In this document: positions 1 through 9,399 of the stretch, piece after piece
How positions within the stretch are numbered: the first letter of the stretch is position 1
How the letters are laid out: each line of letters opens with the position of its first letter
Origin: Metellina segmentata
Taxonomy: Eukaryota; Arthropoda; Arachnida; Araneae; Tetragnathidae
DNA length: 64,000 nt
Reading direction: 5' to 3'
Assembly: GCA_947359465.1 (NCBI GenBank)
Contig: OX375875.1
Span: 55,857,583-55,921,582 of the forward strand
Position numbers and translations under genes: made by a program
Notes under the pieces: generated by a model
The model's database searches: none
Told to the model about the DNA's origin: nothing
Seen by the model: the letters and a program-made list of their open reading frames with translations, nothing else

Positions 1-79
1 GTGCCAGCTCAGGTGTTGCCTTGTCACCCGACCGTGGTTCATAATTACGTGATGTCGTCCTAGGATCTTTCCCCTAGGG
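1..79 (-). repeat. SINE family A, antisense fragment (left part)
   Basis: This stretch reads as the reverse complement of a dispersed repeat seen again at 1205-1300, 8629-8725, 8826-8965, 14215-14400, 42545-42720 and 43000-43175. Shared landmarks are GCCAGCTCAGGTGTTG, a CGTCATCT/ACCGTGGTT block and AATTACG. In sense orientation the family begins with GTCGCACTGTAGCAACACAA and carries a GGTCCGGGATCAAATCC segment resembling a pol III B box. The copy is cut at position 79 by an inverted-repeat element, and its other end seems to resume at 867-905. It is non-coding. Family membership is seen by comparing copies here; calling it a SINE is inference. Confidence 0.65.
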
Positions 80-866
80 CAGGCCTCGAAATAGATTTTT
101 TAATGCAGGTGCACCTTGTGCACCTACGTTTTTAAATTAGGTACACAGATTATATATCAGGTGCACATTAAAAAAAAACGTAATTTTAGAGCATTAATGT
201 AATGTAAATTACTTTATTAGTTAGGTATGTTTAGATAGGTTAGTAGTAGAGAGTAAATAAAAATATTTAAACAATTTTTTATCTGCGAAATTATTACTTC
301 GAATGGAATTAGAAAATGCAACCATAAATTATCAGTTTCTTCGTTCCCATAGCTCTCAATTTGTTCATTGTTTGGCCATTAACATAGCTCGAAGACAGCA
401 AAAGCAGACAAAAGTGGATCCCTAACAATGGATTTAAATCTGTCTTCAATCGGCGAACTGCATAGTTGGCTTATGTGTCGTTTTTCTTTCGAAACTTTCA
501 TTTTTTCAAGGTATCCGGCGCACGGCTGTCGTGACAGTCGCTTCAACAGAGCCATCTGAAAAATGTTTTGATCATAGGAAAGTTCTGGTCACTGTGGCAT
601 AAGTAAACCCTCCTCCTGTATAAACCCGTTACTGCCCAGCGATTTTGTTTTCGAATAGTGTGTATTTAGGAATTTTAATTACGTTCCTTTAGAGCGAGAG
701 AGGTTGATACTAATATTTTGTTCAAATATCAAAATAAAATAAAACACGTTTTCCCTCCCCTTCTTTTAACGTTAGTTCACTGCGTGCACATAGTGGGAAA
801 AATTAGGTGCACAATTTTATTTCCATGTGCACAGTGCACCTGTGCACCCGGGTATTTCGAGCCCTG
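80..866. mobile_element. hAT-like inverted-repeat element (non-autonomous)
   Basis: The two ends are inverted: CAGGCCTCGAAATA at 80-93 and its near reverse complement TATTTCGAGCCCTG at 853-866. Termini starting CAGG are usual for hAT elements. Just inside both ends the motif GTGCAC occurs repeatedly in both orientations, as expected of subterminal transposase-binding repeats. No transposase frame is present, so this would be a non-autonomous copy mobilised in trans. It lies inside an antisense SINE (1-79 and 867-905), which supports a discrete insertion. The flanking 8-mers do not match, so a clean target duplication was not found and the superfamily call is tentative. Confidence 0.55.
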
Positions 867-905
867 GTGCACAGGTTCCTAGTACGACATTAATTAAAAA
901 CTACC
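867..905 (-). repeat. SINE family A, antisense fragment (right part)
   Basis: The segment TAGTACGACATTAATTAAAA matches the sense start of SINE family A (compare TACGATGTTAATTAAAATACC at 43158 in the same orientation). It is therefore the continuation of the copy at 1-79 beyond the inserted hAT-like element. The middle of the SINE is missing. Confidence 0.5.
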
Positions 906-914
906 AATTACCTA

Positions 915-1070
915 TAATTGGATGGGTTTTATGGCGTAAGGTCCATATTTGGTCAAACTGTGCCAAATGCAGTCAAATAAATGAACATTCATGCAAGGAA
1001 CGTTCGACTGATACGGCGAAAGAAATACTCCCAGGAAGGAATTGAACCTGTGTACGAACTCGCAAGTGGC
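915..1070 (+). repeat. Dispersed repeat B, copy 1
   Basis: The segment matches 36452-36620 in the same orientation. Shared blocks are ATGGYG followed by GGTCATATTTGG, CAAACTGTGCCAAA, ACTGAYTCRRC and a GGATTGAAC/GAATCGAAC stretch resembling a pol III B box. This suggests a second tRNA-derived SINE type, but it could be any short dispersed repeat. Overlapping open frames of 72 and 93 codons are chance by-products. Confidence 0.5.
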
Positions 1071-1204
1071 ATTCGCAATTGGAATCCCCTGAGCCCTAGC
1101 GATCCCATCAACTCCTAGAGGATAAATCCCTGTTCCACAATATTTTCTTGGCTCTTCATGTGATTGATTAACAGCACTTATAAATATTAGCATGTATGCA
1201 GAGA

Positions 1205-1300
1205 ATGGGGTGCCAACTTAGGTGTTAACCTCGTCATCTAACCATGATACAGAATTACGAGTTGTCTTCGGAATTTCCTCTTGGGATTGATTACTTGGTA
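1205..1300 (-). repeat. SINE family A, antisense copy
   Basis: GGGTGCCAACTTAGGTGTTA, CTCGTCATCTAACCATG and GAATTACGAG align with the copy at 1-79 and, inverted, with 42600-42720. The copy is diverged and partial. Confidence 0.6.
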
Positions 1301-1848
1301 TTGATTGTCGTGTATCGGGTGCAGCATGGCTAAATATTGCTCTTGCGCTTACCAATACTCAACCTCAACTAATTAACTCAACCAATCCAACCCCTATGGG
1401 ATTGTCAAGGTCCGTCAACAGTAGGAGGTTGTGTTAATCCAGTGAGACCAATACCCAACTCACACAGAAATTCTACGACTCAGTAGGTTAAATATCTGCA
1501 ATATGAAGAGATTGGAGAAACAACTCCATGCAACAAAAAATTGAAATATTAGAGCTAAAGGGTTTCATTGAATAATACGGAATAATTCAAATCTTTTAGC
1601 TTGAAAGAGCTGAAAAATGCTGTATAATTGCACAGATGTTACCGATTAGAAATGAGTGATATCGCTTGCGATTTCTCTCTCTCTGACTAGGGGAAAGCTG
1701 CTATCGAAACACAGTCGTCACGCTCGTTTCCATTTGGGGAATTACTTTTCATCACATGTCTGATAAAAACGGAAAGCCGATTCCTGCCAACTGGACACGT
1801 GGAATAGAACGCACAATTGAGCCAATAGATTTATCAACTTCTGTCGTC
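1301..1848. other. No feature recognised
   Basis: Mixed-composition DNA between the SINE and the tRNA gene. I see no coding frame, inverted termini or tandem structure. An open frame of 61 codons starting at 1756 runs through the tRNA gene and is not credible. Confidence 0.5.
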
Positions 1849-1919
1849 GGGGGTATAGCTCAGTGGCAGAGCATTCGACTGCAGATCGAGAGGTCCCGGT
1901 TCAAATCCGGGTGCCCCCT
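1849..1919 (+). tRNA. tRNA-Cys (GCA anticodon)
   Basis: The sequence folds as a complete cytosolic tRNA. Acceptor arm GGGGGTA (1849-1855) pairs with TGCCCCC (1912-1918), with discriminator T at 1919. The D-arm/A box is TAGCTCAGTGG, the anticodon loop CTGCAGA has GCA at 1881-1883 on a TTCGA/TCGAG stem, and the T-arm CCCGG-TTCAAAT-CCGGG holds a perfect B box. GCA reads cysteine codons. There is no intron and CCA is not encoded, as normal in eukaryotes. Transcription by RNA polymerase III from the internal A and B boxes is expected, and a TTTT run follows at once. All stems are intact, so this is the best candidate for a functional gene in the window. Confidence 0.95.
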
Positions 1920-1922
1920 CTA

Positions 1923-1926
1923 TTTT
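1923..1926 (+). terminator. Pol III terminator of tRNA-Cys
   Basis: A run of four T residues lies four bases after the tRNA 3' end. Four or more T residues are the minimal RNA polymerase III stop signal. Confidence 0.75.
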
Positions 1927-4345
1927 AACCCCATCGCTTGATGGAAGAAAGAGGAATGGATTTTTTTTATATTTAAAATACATTTTGAAATCTGTTAATA
2001 TATATATTTTAACGTATTTATATCAATACTGCTGTCTTGAAATAGTAGCCTTTTGGTGCCCCGATCCTTGTACTAGACATACCAATTTAAAGCCTTTCTT
2101 CATTTTTGAATAAGCAATATTAACTGGCTTACTGTTTACCTTGAATTTTACGGGGGATTTGAAATTTAAACATTAACTCTATTTTCAGTTGCTTGTGTTG
2201 ACATACTTTTATGGAAATAAATTCATAGTACTGTTACTTTATTTCAAAATTTTTGATAGCGTTTCAAACTGCAATTCATATATACTTCTAAATTTAATGT
2301 AATCAAAATGCATAAATGCAGATAATTTTATGCATTTTAAATATAGCTGATCGATTTGAACACATGGATGGCACAGAACAAGATGCTTCAGATGTCATTG
2401 AACTGTTTTTGTTGCTGTAGAGAAAAATCCTTCATTAGTAGAACATACTTACAAATTTGGATTAGTATCGCTTACTGGTCAACTTACAAACAAGATTTCT
2501 TGTAGTAATTTAAGAAGTAGTAAATTAAAATAAATAATGAGATGCACGGAAATGATGTAAATAGTTTAAAAAAATAAGCGTAGCTATGAGAAAAAGTCAA
2601 AACTAACCTATGCTTCAATAAAAGTTCATCCTTGCTCTTGTTTGAGCCTTTCTCTACATTCATAATGACTTCAGCAAGTAAGGGAGAGAGGGTGCTATCC
2701 AAATTCTGATGACTAGCTCACTGTCCTTATGGTATTTTCTTCCAATCCAAGGAGAAGAATTGGCATTGTTGACAAAAAGCGAGGAAAACTCGTCCACCTT
2801 AGCAGTCAGATTAATGTGGTGCTTCCCATTCTTGAGCACTGAATATGATTCAAAGTGCTCAACGCTTTGGTGAAGATGAGAAACCCGTTTTTATCCAAAT
2901 AGCAAAAAGAAAAAGGTAATTTCGTTGAAGCGATGTCATCATATGATCAACAGTTATGTCGTATGAGAGTAGTGTACTAGATCATAGTACTGTAAGTGCC
3001 CATCGATAGATACCAGGGTACTGGAACTTAATAACAATGTCTATCTTATTCAAATATTATCTCCACCTAGTGTTTATAGGCAATGTAAAGCAAGATTCTT
3101 CTGCTAAATTAACCTTTGCTCATGTGGAGAATCTTCAGAAATTCAGAATAAATATACCGAATTATTTATAAGAAAATTATTCCCGCTGAACTTAAAAAAT
3201 ATTTTTTAAACATCCAACAAAGAATGTGAGGAAAGTCATAAAATATTATTATGCAAGTTATTTTTACTTGAAGCATATGAAAATAAGACACCTTTTCAAA
3301 AAAATTTTTGACAGCAAACTCCTGATATGCTTCTTTTAATTTCAAAATTATTTATTCTTACCAAGTTACTTAGTTTTTATCGGAATATTCAACAACATCT
3401 CATTTAGGTGGTCATCGAATAGGTTTAGGATGTTTATTTACTATTGAAGCACAAATCGCAAGTTAAATCCTTTTAATGACCTTTCTGTACCTATACTTTA
3501 CATAGAATTTTTTCAAATTCAGTAGTTAAGCTTACAGCAAGCAAAACACAAAGTAGATAAAAGGAATAAATTTATATGAACATCTAGCTGCAAAGAGCAC
3601 AATTCCAGAGAACACCACGTTATTCAAGTTTCAAAGAATTTTAATAAATAAAAATAAAAATGGAATACATTTTTGTGAGTTGTTAGTATTCCTTTCGAAA
3701 ACAAACGCAGATAACATTTCTTGAGCAACTTTCATCTTACCAGCATATTTCTCAGTGCAAATAATTTGCACAAAAGAAGCTAATTTATGTAAACCTTTAA
3801 CTGTAAGCGCCATCTATTGATAGAAGTGTCTAACAAAAGTTTAATTTTTTGAACAATTCTTCATGGTTGACATAATAGTGTGTAAATATCAATTATATCG
3901 GTAATTACAGAAATTAGTATACTTAAAAACAAATAATTTAAACAAAACAATCTAACACCCATCCATTATAATATAGTGGGTGGAGATAAATCTAAGTAAT
4001 GTTCTTGCTGTGAAGAAAAGGAAGAAATATCTATTTTCATTAAATTAAAAAAAACTATAATTCAGTTAAAATAAGTGGCTCAATAAATATCTACTATCTA
4101 AATGTATTAAACTATGTAAAGAAAATTTCCCAATGGTTTGAATTGACCATTTATTTAAAAAAATGTTTTCTTGTGCACCAGGGGATACTTATAACAAAAA
4201 AATAAACGTCTTGAAGCAATATTTGACCTGCTCGATTCAAGTCTCTACTATGCAAATAGTGTACGCTCCAAACAGACGGCTCAGTCAGAACTGAGTCTAT
4301 TCTTAAAAAAGGTTTGGTTACAGCATGTTTAGATATACAACACGT
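1927..4345. other. Unassigned AT-rich DNA
   Basis: About 2.4 kb with no recognised gene or element. A minus-strand frame at 2484-2702 contains LSPLLAEVIM, which faintly recalls a reverse-transcriptase motif, but nothing around it supports that. A minus-strand frame at 3631-3813 starts with a real ATG yet matches no family I know. Confidence 0.4.
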
Positions 4346-4882
4346 GGACAAAAGTATTTGGACACTGCATGTTTTTCATAAAAAGCACTTCATTATTCCA
4401 TTTAGAAACGGGTAGGTCCTCCTATTACTTGTATTACAGTTGCAACACGTTGAGGCAAACTTTCCACAAGTTCTCTGCAAGTCTGGGGAGGAATAGCTCG
4501 CCATGCCACTTGCAAGGCTGTGAGAAGCGATTGTTGTGAAAATGGGTGTGCGTGGTGGTGTCGTACTCGTCGCTCCAGTTTGTCCCACAAGGGGTCGATC
4601 GGATAGAGATCAGATCTCTAAACAGGCCAGTTAAGTAAATTCATCTCATTTTCAGGAAACAAGTCCGGCACACGTTTAGCAATATGACATAGAACTCGAT
4701 CCTGTAGGAAGAAACAACAATCATCGCCGCAATATTGCCATAGTGTAGGCAAGGCCGAATTATCCAGCACGTCGCGGTATACTTCAGCGTTCATGGTTCC
4801 AGGTACATAAAGCAATGTGTCCTAACCAGGCAAACAACCCCACATTAAGATGGATCCTCCTCCGAACCAAATACTTTTGTCC
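4346..4882 (-). mobile_element. Tc1/mariner element, internally deleted
   Basis: The ends are inverted repeats of at least 16 bp: GGACAAAAGTATTTGG at 4346-4361 and its exact reverse complement at 4867-4882. TA dinucleotides lie close to both ends, fitting TA-targeted Tc1 insertion, though the exact duplicated TA is ambiguous. Between them sits only the C-terminal half of a minus-strand transposase. The 5' half, including the helix-turn-helix DNA-binding region and the first catalytic aspartate, is gone. At about 537 bp against roughly 1.3-1.6 kb for a complete element, this is a deletion derivative that kept both ends. Confidence 0.85.
4400..4815 (-). pseudogene. Tc1-like transposase C-terminal fragment (broken)
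   Basis: The minus strand encodes the C-terminal catalytic half of a DDE transposase, which would cut and join transposon ends in the nucleus. Recognisable pieces in order are GTMNAEVYRDVLDN, LQDRVLCH (normally QDSAPCH, around the second catalytic Asp), NWPV, DLYPIDPLWDKL (normally SPDLNPI-D/E-LWD) and a C-terminal PQRVATVI..GGPT block. The spacing from the QD aspartate to the Asp of PID is 34 residues, i.e. DD34D-type. One in-frame TAG near 4618-4620 breaks the frame between NWPV and the SD-L motif; otherwise the frame is continuous to the C-terminus. Divergence at the catalytic motif and the missing N-terminus make it non-functional. Confidence 0.85.
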
Positions 4883-5093
4883 ATATAGTCTATATAGTTA
4901 TTTTTAAATTTTTTATTTACATACAAAATATACTTTCCAATTTTTGGCATTTTCAGTATACTATATTTCTTTTTTAACTTTCATAACTTTAATGAAATTG
5001 GTGAACATAACAAAAAAATAAGTGAATTTGAACATTGGTCTTTTATAGGGAGATTTATAACTTAATTTATCTCCACTTGACTTCAATGAGTGA

Positions 5094-7360
5094 TTTAGTC
5101 CATCAAGATCTGATCAATTTTGTTATAATGACGAGATATCTCACCATCAAGATAGTGTCGAAATTGTGATGACGAAATCAAGAACTTGTCAGTTTTCTTT
5201 TAAAGACGAGATAGATCATCATCAAAATAGTGTCGAAATTTTGATGATAACGAGATCAAGAATTTGTCAGTTTTCTTTTAAAGACGAGACATATCATCAT
5301 CAAGATAGTGTCGAAATTTTGATAATGACGAGATCAAGAACTTGTCAGTTTTTTTTTAAAGACGAGATATATCATCATCAAAATAGTGTCGAAATTTTGA
5401 TAATGACGAGATCAAGAACTTGTCAGTTTTCTTTTAAAGACGAGACATATCATCATCAAGATAGTGTCGAAATTTTGATAATGACGAGATCAAGAACTTG
5501 TCAGTTTTCTTTTAAAGACGAGACATATCATCATCAAGATAGTGTCGAAATTTTGATAATGACGAGATCAAGAACTTGTCAGTTTTCTTTTAAAGACGAG
5601 ATATATCATCATCAAAATAGTGTCGAAATTTTGATGATGACGAGATCAAGAACTTGTCAGTTTTCTTTTAAAGACGAGACATATCATCATCAAGATAGTG
5701 TCGAAATTTTGATAATGACGAGATCAAGAACTTGTCAGTTTTCTTTTAAAGACGAGATAGATCATCATCAAAATAGTGTCGAAATTTTGATGATGACGAG
5801 ATCAAGAACTTGTCAGTTTTCTTTTAAAGACGAGACATATCATCATCAAGATAGTGTCGAAATTTTGATAATGACGAGATCAAGAACTTGTCAGTTTTCT
5901 TTTAAAGACGAGATAGATCATCATCAAAATAGTGTCGAAATTTTGATGATGACGAGATCAAGAACTTGTCAGTTTTCTTTTAAAGACGAGACATATCATC
6001 ATCAAGATAGTGTCGAAATTTTGATAATGACGAGATCAAGAACTTGTCAGTTTTCTTTTAAAGACGAGATATATCATCATCAAGATAGTGTCGAAATTTT
6101 GATGATGACGAAATCAAGAACTTGTCAGTTTTCTTTTAAAGACGAGATAGATCATCATCAAAATAGTGTCGAAATTTTGATGATGACGAGATCAAGAACT
6201 TGTCAGTTTTCTTTTAAAGACGAGACATATCATCATCAAGATAGTGTCGAAATTTTGATAATGACGAAATCAAGAACTTGTCAGTTTTCTTTTAAAGACG
6301 AGACATATCATCATCAAGATAGTGTCGAAATTTTGATGATGACGAAATCAAGAACTTGTCAGTTTTCTTTTAAAGACGAGATAGATCATCATCAAAATAG
6401 TGTCGAAATTTTGATGATGACGAGATCAAGAACTTGTCAGTTTTCTTTTAAAGACGAGACATATCATCATCAAGATAGTGTCGAAATTTTGATAATGACG
6501 AGATCAAGAACTTGTCAGTTTTTTTTTAAAGACGAGATATATCATCATCAAGATAGTGTCGAAATTTTGATAATGACGAGATCAAGAACTTGTCAGTTTT
6601 CTTTTAAAGACGAGATATATCATCATCAAGATAGTGTCGAAATTTTGATGATGACGAAATCAAGAACTTGTCAGTTTTCTTTTAAAGACGAGATAGATCA
6701 TCATCAAAATAGTGTCGAAATTTTGATAATGACGAGATCAAGAACTTGTCAGTTTTTTTTTAAAGACGAGATAGATCATCATCAAAATAGTGTCGAAATT
6801 TTGATAATGACGAGATCAAGAACTTGTCAGTTTTTTTTTAAAGACGAGATATATCATCATCAAGATAGTGTCGAAATTTTGATAATGACGAGATCAAGAA
6901 CTTGTCAGTTTTCTTTTAAAGACGAGACATATCATCATCAAGATAGTGTCGAAATTTTGATGATGACGAAATCAAGAACTTGTCAGTTTTCTTTTAAAGA
7001 CGAGATAGATCATCATCAAAATAGTGTCGAAATTTTGATGATGACGAGATCAAGAACTTGTCAGTTTTCTTTTAAAAACGAGACATATCATCATCAAGAT
7101 AGTGTCGAAATTTTGATAATGACGAGATCAAGAACTTGTCAGTTTTCTTTTAAAGACGAGATATATCATCATCAAAATAGTGTCGAAATTTTGATAATGA
7201 CGAGATCAAGAACTTGTCAGTTTTCTTTTAAAGACGAGATATATCATCATCAAGATAGTGTCGAAATTTTGATGATGACGAAATCAAGAACTTGTCAATT
7301 TTCGTCTAAAGACGAGATATCTCGCCCATCAACATCTGGTCAGTTTTGATAATAACAAGA
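5094..7360 (+). repeat. 78-bp minisatellite, about 28 units
   Basis: A head-to-tail array of a 78-bp unit with landmarks GACGAGATCAAGAACTTGTC, TTTTCTTTTAAAGACGAGA and CATCATCAARATAGTGTCG. Twenty-seven near-identical units are followed by a diverged partial one. Units differ at only a handful of positions, always with the same two alternatives, and the alternatives are linked in blocks. The flanks (5100-5160 and 7300-7360) hold diverged half-units, for example GACGAGATATCTC followed by CCATCAAGAT. The two halves of the unit themselves share GACGAGA...TCAAGA...TGTC...TTTT, suggesting an old dimer of a roughly 40-bp monomer. High identity between units implies recent unequal exchange or gene conversion. 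Confidence 0.97.
5169..7349 (+). CDS. Repeat-encoded open frame, 26-residue unit (coding status doubtful)
   Basis: From the ATG at 5169 the minisatellite is open for 726 codons to a TGA at 7347-7349; the frame is open without Met back to 5094. Because 78 is a multiple of three and the unit has no stop in this frame, a long open frame follows automatically and is not by itself evidence of a gene. Each 26-residue unit reads MTRSRTCQFSFKDETYHHQD then SVEILI. It has one Cys and a His-His pair, is charged and hydrophilic, and shows no signal peptide, membrane segment or known domain. All unit-to-unit differences I could find change the residue (R/K, S/F, T/I, Y/D, D/N, I/M). There is no recognisable promoter, and no homologue is known to me. 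Confidence 0.2.
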   Translation: MTKSRTCQFSFKDEIDHHQNSVEILMITRSRICQFSFKDETYHHQDSVEILIMTRSRTCQFFFKDEIYHHQNSVEILIMTRSRTCQFSFKDETYHHQDSVEILIMTRSRTCQFSFKDETYHHQDSVEILIMTRSRTCQFSFKDEIYHHQNSVEILMMTRSRTCQFSFKDETYHHQDSVEILIMTRSRTCQFSFKDEIDHHQNSVEILMMTRSRTCQFSFKDETYHHQDSVEILIMTRSRTCQFSFKDEIDHHQNSVEILMMTRSRTCQFSFKDETYHHQDSVEILIMTRSRTCQFSFKDEIYHHQDSVEILMMTKSRTCQFSFKDEIDHHQNSVEILMMTRSRTCQFSFKDETYHHQDSVEILIMTKSRTCQFSFKDETYHHQDSVEILMMTKSRTCQFSFKDEIDHHQNSVEILMMTRSRTCQFSFKDETYHHQDSVEILIMTRSRTCQFFFKDEIYHHQDSVEILIMTRSRTCQFSFKDEIYHHQDSVEILMMTKSRTCQFSFKDEIDHHQNSVEILIMTRSRTCQFFFKDEIDHHQNSVEILIMTRSRTCQFFFKDEIYHHQDSVEILIMTRSRTCQFSFKDETYHHQDSVEILMMTKSRTCQFSFKDEIDHHQNSVEILMMTRSRTCQFSFKNETYHHQDSVEILIMTRSRTCQFSFKDEIYHHQNSVEILIMTRSRTCQFSFKDEIYHHQDSVEILMMTKSRTCQFSSKDEISRPSTSGQF

Positions 7361-8628
7361 AACCTATTCGAGGCAACCATCAGACGGGTTAAAAAAATTC
7401 GAAGTGACAAAAAGGTAAAAAGGCAACGAAACTTTACAAAATGTAATGCTTCAGATATTTATTTAGTATAGAAAAATCACATTCCCAACTTGAAACTCCG
7501 TCGAAAATAAAATCCGGACAACGCTACTGCTAAACTTTATTCTGCACTCTGATAAGATTGCATTTTTAAGGTACGAAATGGGGAAAGGTTAATGCTTTAC
7601 ATTTAGACCTTAATCTTTTGCTAGAGCAAGAGAAAGCAAACTCACGGAACCTTTAAAACGCAACTCCTTTTATACACCCTGCACGTTAACAAAACCAACG
7701 TTCTGTAAAAGTTGAAGTTCACGAACCTTTTCCTCACGAGAAGTTCAAATTCAAACAATCTTGCTCGCCTATAATGCTTTTCAAATGTGCTGATATTTTT
7801 TTAAGTTTTGCTTTTTGGGCGGAGGGGGGAGCAATGGTTTTACTGCGGGAGGCGGTGGTGCCCAATTTTCTGACTTTTCCTTTTTTGGCACGTCGTGTGG
7901 AAAAGATTTTCTTAGCTCTTTGGAAACTCTTTTCGGGGCTATTATTATTTCCCCTGTTTTTCTTTTCCAAACGTTACCACCTAGAATCTTTGGTAATGGA
8001 AATCTGTTTTGCTGTTTTTTTTTTCAAACGCAACTTAAAATAGCATAAAAGCTGGACTAAAAACGGTTCCTGCTTTGTTGGTGGAAATAGTGTTTAAATC
8101 TATTGGTGAGGTTTCCTAAGAAGAAAAACCCGCGTATAACACCTTCCAGATATACTTATAGAAGTATAAAAACATATATGTATATAAATTTTATTTAATA
8201 TCCATAAGTAAAATTACTGCTAACCTCTAGATTCTTTTGATTTTCGCTTATATTAGCAGATATTGACCCATAGCATCTATGTTTAAGTTTATTAATTGGA
8301 TAGTGGACCGTTAAAACACAGTTTGTGAACATCCGATGGTTATAAAATTTTCAGATTGATTTCCACTATAATGTCTGTAAAATTTGGTAATAGTCACTTG
8401 TACGAAAGTTATTAAACATACGTGGACTAAAAGTTTCGATAAATTAATAAAATTTATCGGTTTTACATACTAATATTTCATTTACAGTTGGCAAATGTAT
8501 ACTCAATTGCAAAGCTAAACAAACTTGCGTTTAAACACATAACATTTTTCAAAAATTCAAAAGCGAAGTAGCATTTTAAACTAATCGAAATTTTAAAATT
8601 AGGTAGGTACTTAATTAATTTCGCACTA
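7361..8628. other. Unassigned DNA
   Basis: No element ends or conserved protein found. Short overlapping open frames around 7734-8048 on both strands come from purine/pyrimidine-skewed sequence (GGGCGGAGGGGGG, then T-rich) and are not credible genes. Confidence 0.4.
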
Positions 8629-8725
8629 GGATCAAACCCTAAAGGAAAGATTCTAGGACAACACCACGTAATTTTGTACCATGGACAGATGACGAGGTCA
8701 CACCTGAGGTGCCACCTCGTTATTT
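8629..8725 (+). repeat. SINE family A, sense fragment
   Basis: AGGATCAAACCCTAAAGG, AAGATTCTAGGACAACACCA, ACGTAATTTTG and GATGACGAGGTCACACCTGA match the body of the family A consensus seen at 42600-42700. The 5' end has a diverged start. Confidence 0.65.
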
Positions 8726-8825
8726 AAAAACTAGGAAGCACCATGTATTTACCCCTTGAATTGAAATATATAAAACAGATAATAAGGATTATTCCAAAAA
8801 AAATATTTTCAAGGAAATAATGGTA

Positions 8826-8965
8826 GGTAGGTAAATGAATTTACATCGTCGCACTGTAGCAACACAACTGGCTATTAGCAAGAGAGGTTCGTGACAAATC
8901 CCGACGGGAAAGAGCCGAGGATTACACCTCGTAATTTTGAACCACGATTAGATGACGAGGTGGTT
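8826..8965 (+). repeat. SINE family A, sense copy
   Basis: The copy keeps the 5' landmark TCGTCGCACTGTAGCAACAC (8848 onward), then AACTGGCTATTAGC, ACAAATCCCGACGGGAAAGA, the CCTCGTAATTTTGAACCACG block and GATGACGAGG. It is the second sense copy within 350 bp and lies in tandem with 8629-8725. Confidence 0.7.
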
Positions 8966-9163
8966 GAATTTGTTTTTTATAGATAAGATCTATGCCATAC
9001 GTGAATTTACAGATAATCGCTGTTACTGTGCCATGTACAGGAAAACCCCATTAATAACAAGCACCAATGTTTAAATTTGTTTTGATTGCTATTTTCCAGG
9101 GATGAGTGTAGTAGAAATATAATTTGTTGTAGGAAAAGTGCTTTGTCTTCGTTCAACTAAATC

Positions 9164-9399
9164 GGGAAGTGCATTCTGCTCTATTCAAGAAGGGCGCATA
9201 ACACAACAATGGTCCACGAGAATGCAGGACAATAATTCCGTTTTCCAGGCGGAGCTTTATGGAATACTTTCAGCCATAAAAACAGCAGAAGCAAGAGAAG
9301 ACAAAAATGTCAAGATCTGGACAGACAGTCGAGCTGGTCTCCTGGCACTTAAAAACCCCAAGACGCCTAGTCCACTGGCACTAAAAATACAACACTTAC
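9164..9399 (+). pseudogene. LINE RNase H domain, first part
   Basis: Translation reads GSAFCSI, QWSTRMQDNNSVFQAELYGI (the NSVFQAEL motif with the catalytic Glu), KIWTDSRAGLLAL (catalytic Asp in TDS) and KIQHL. This is the RNase H fold that removes the RNA strand during retrotransposon cDNA synthesis. The frame continues at 10383 after removal of the inserted element: the codons for KIQHL join directly to LYNNNEICLGW with no loss or gain. The first catalytic Asp, normally in an N-terminal TDGSK, lies upstream of the truncation. Confidence 0.85.

Noticed and set aside
2484..2702. Penelope or other reverse-transcriptase fragment (LSPLLAEVIM on the minus strand)
   Set aside because: The similarity is limited to about ten residues; no YxDD box or other conserved block is found nearby.
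3631..3813. Host gene exon (60 codons, minus strand, ATG start)
   Set aside because: No recognised family, no clear splice sites at both ends and no neighbouring exons.
5094..7360. CRISPR-like array
   Set aside because: Units are contiguous tandem repeats with no unique spacers, the unit is 78 bp, and the context is a eukaryotic genome.
7734..8048. Overlapping 77-95-codon frames on both strands
   Set aside because: They coincide on complementary strands in a composition-skewed stretch and lack any motif.
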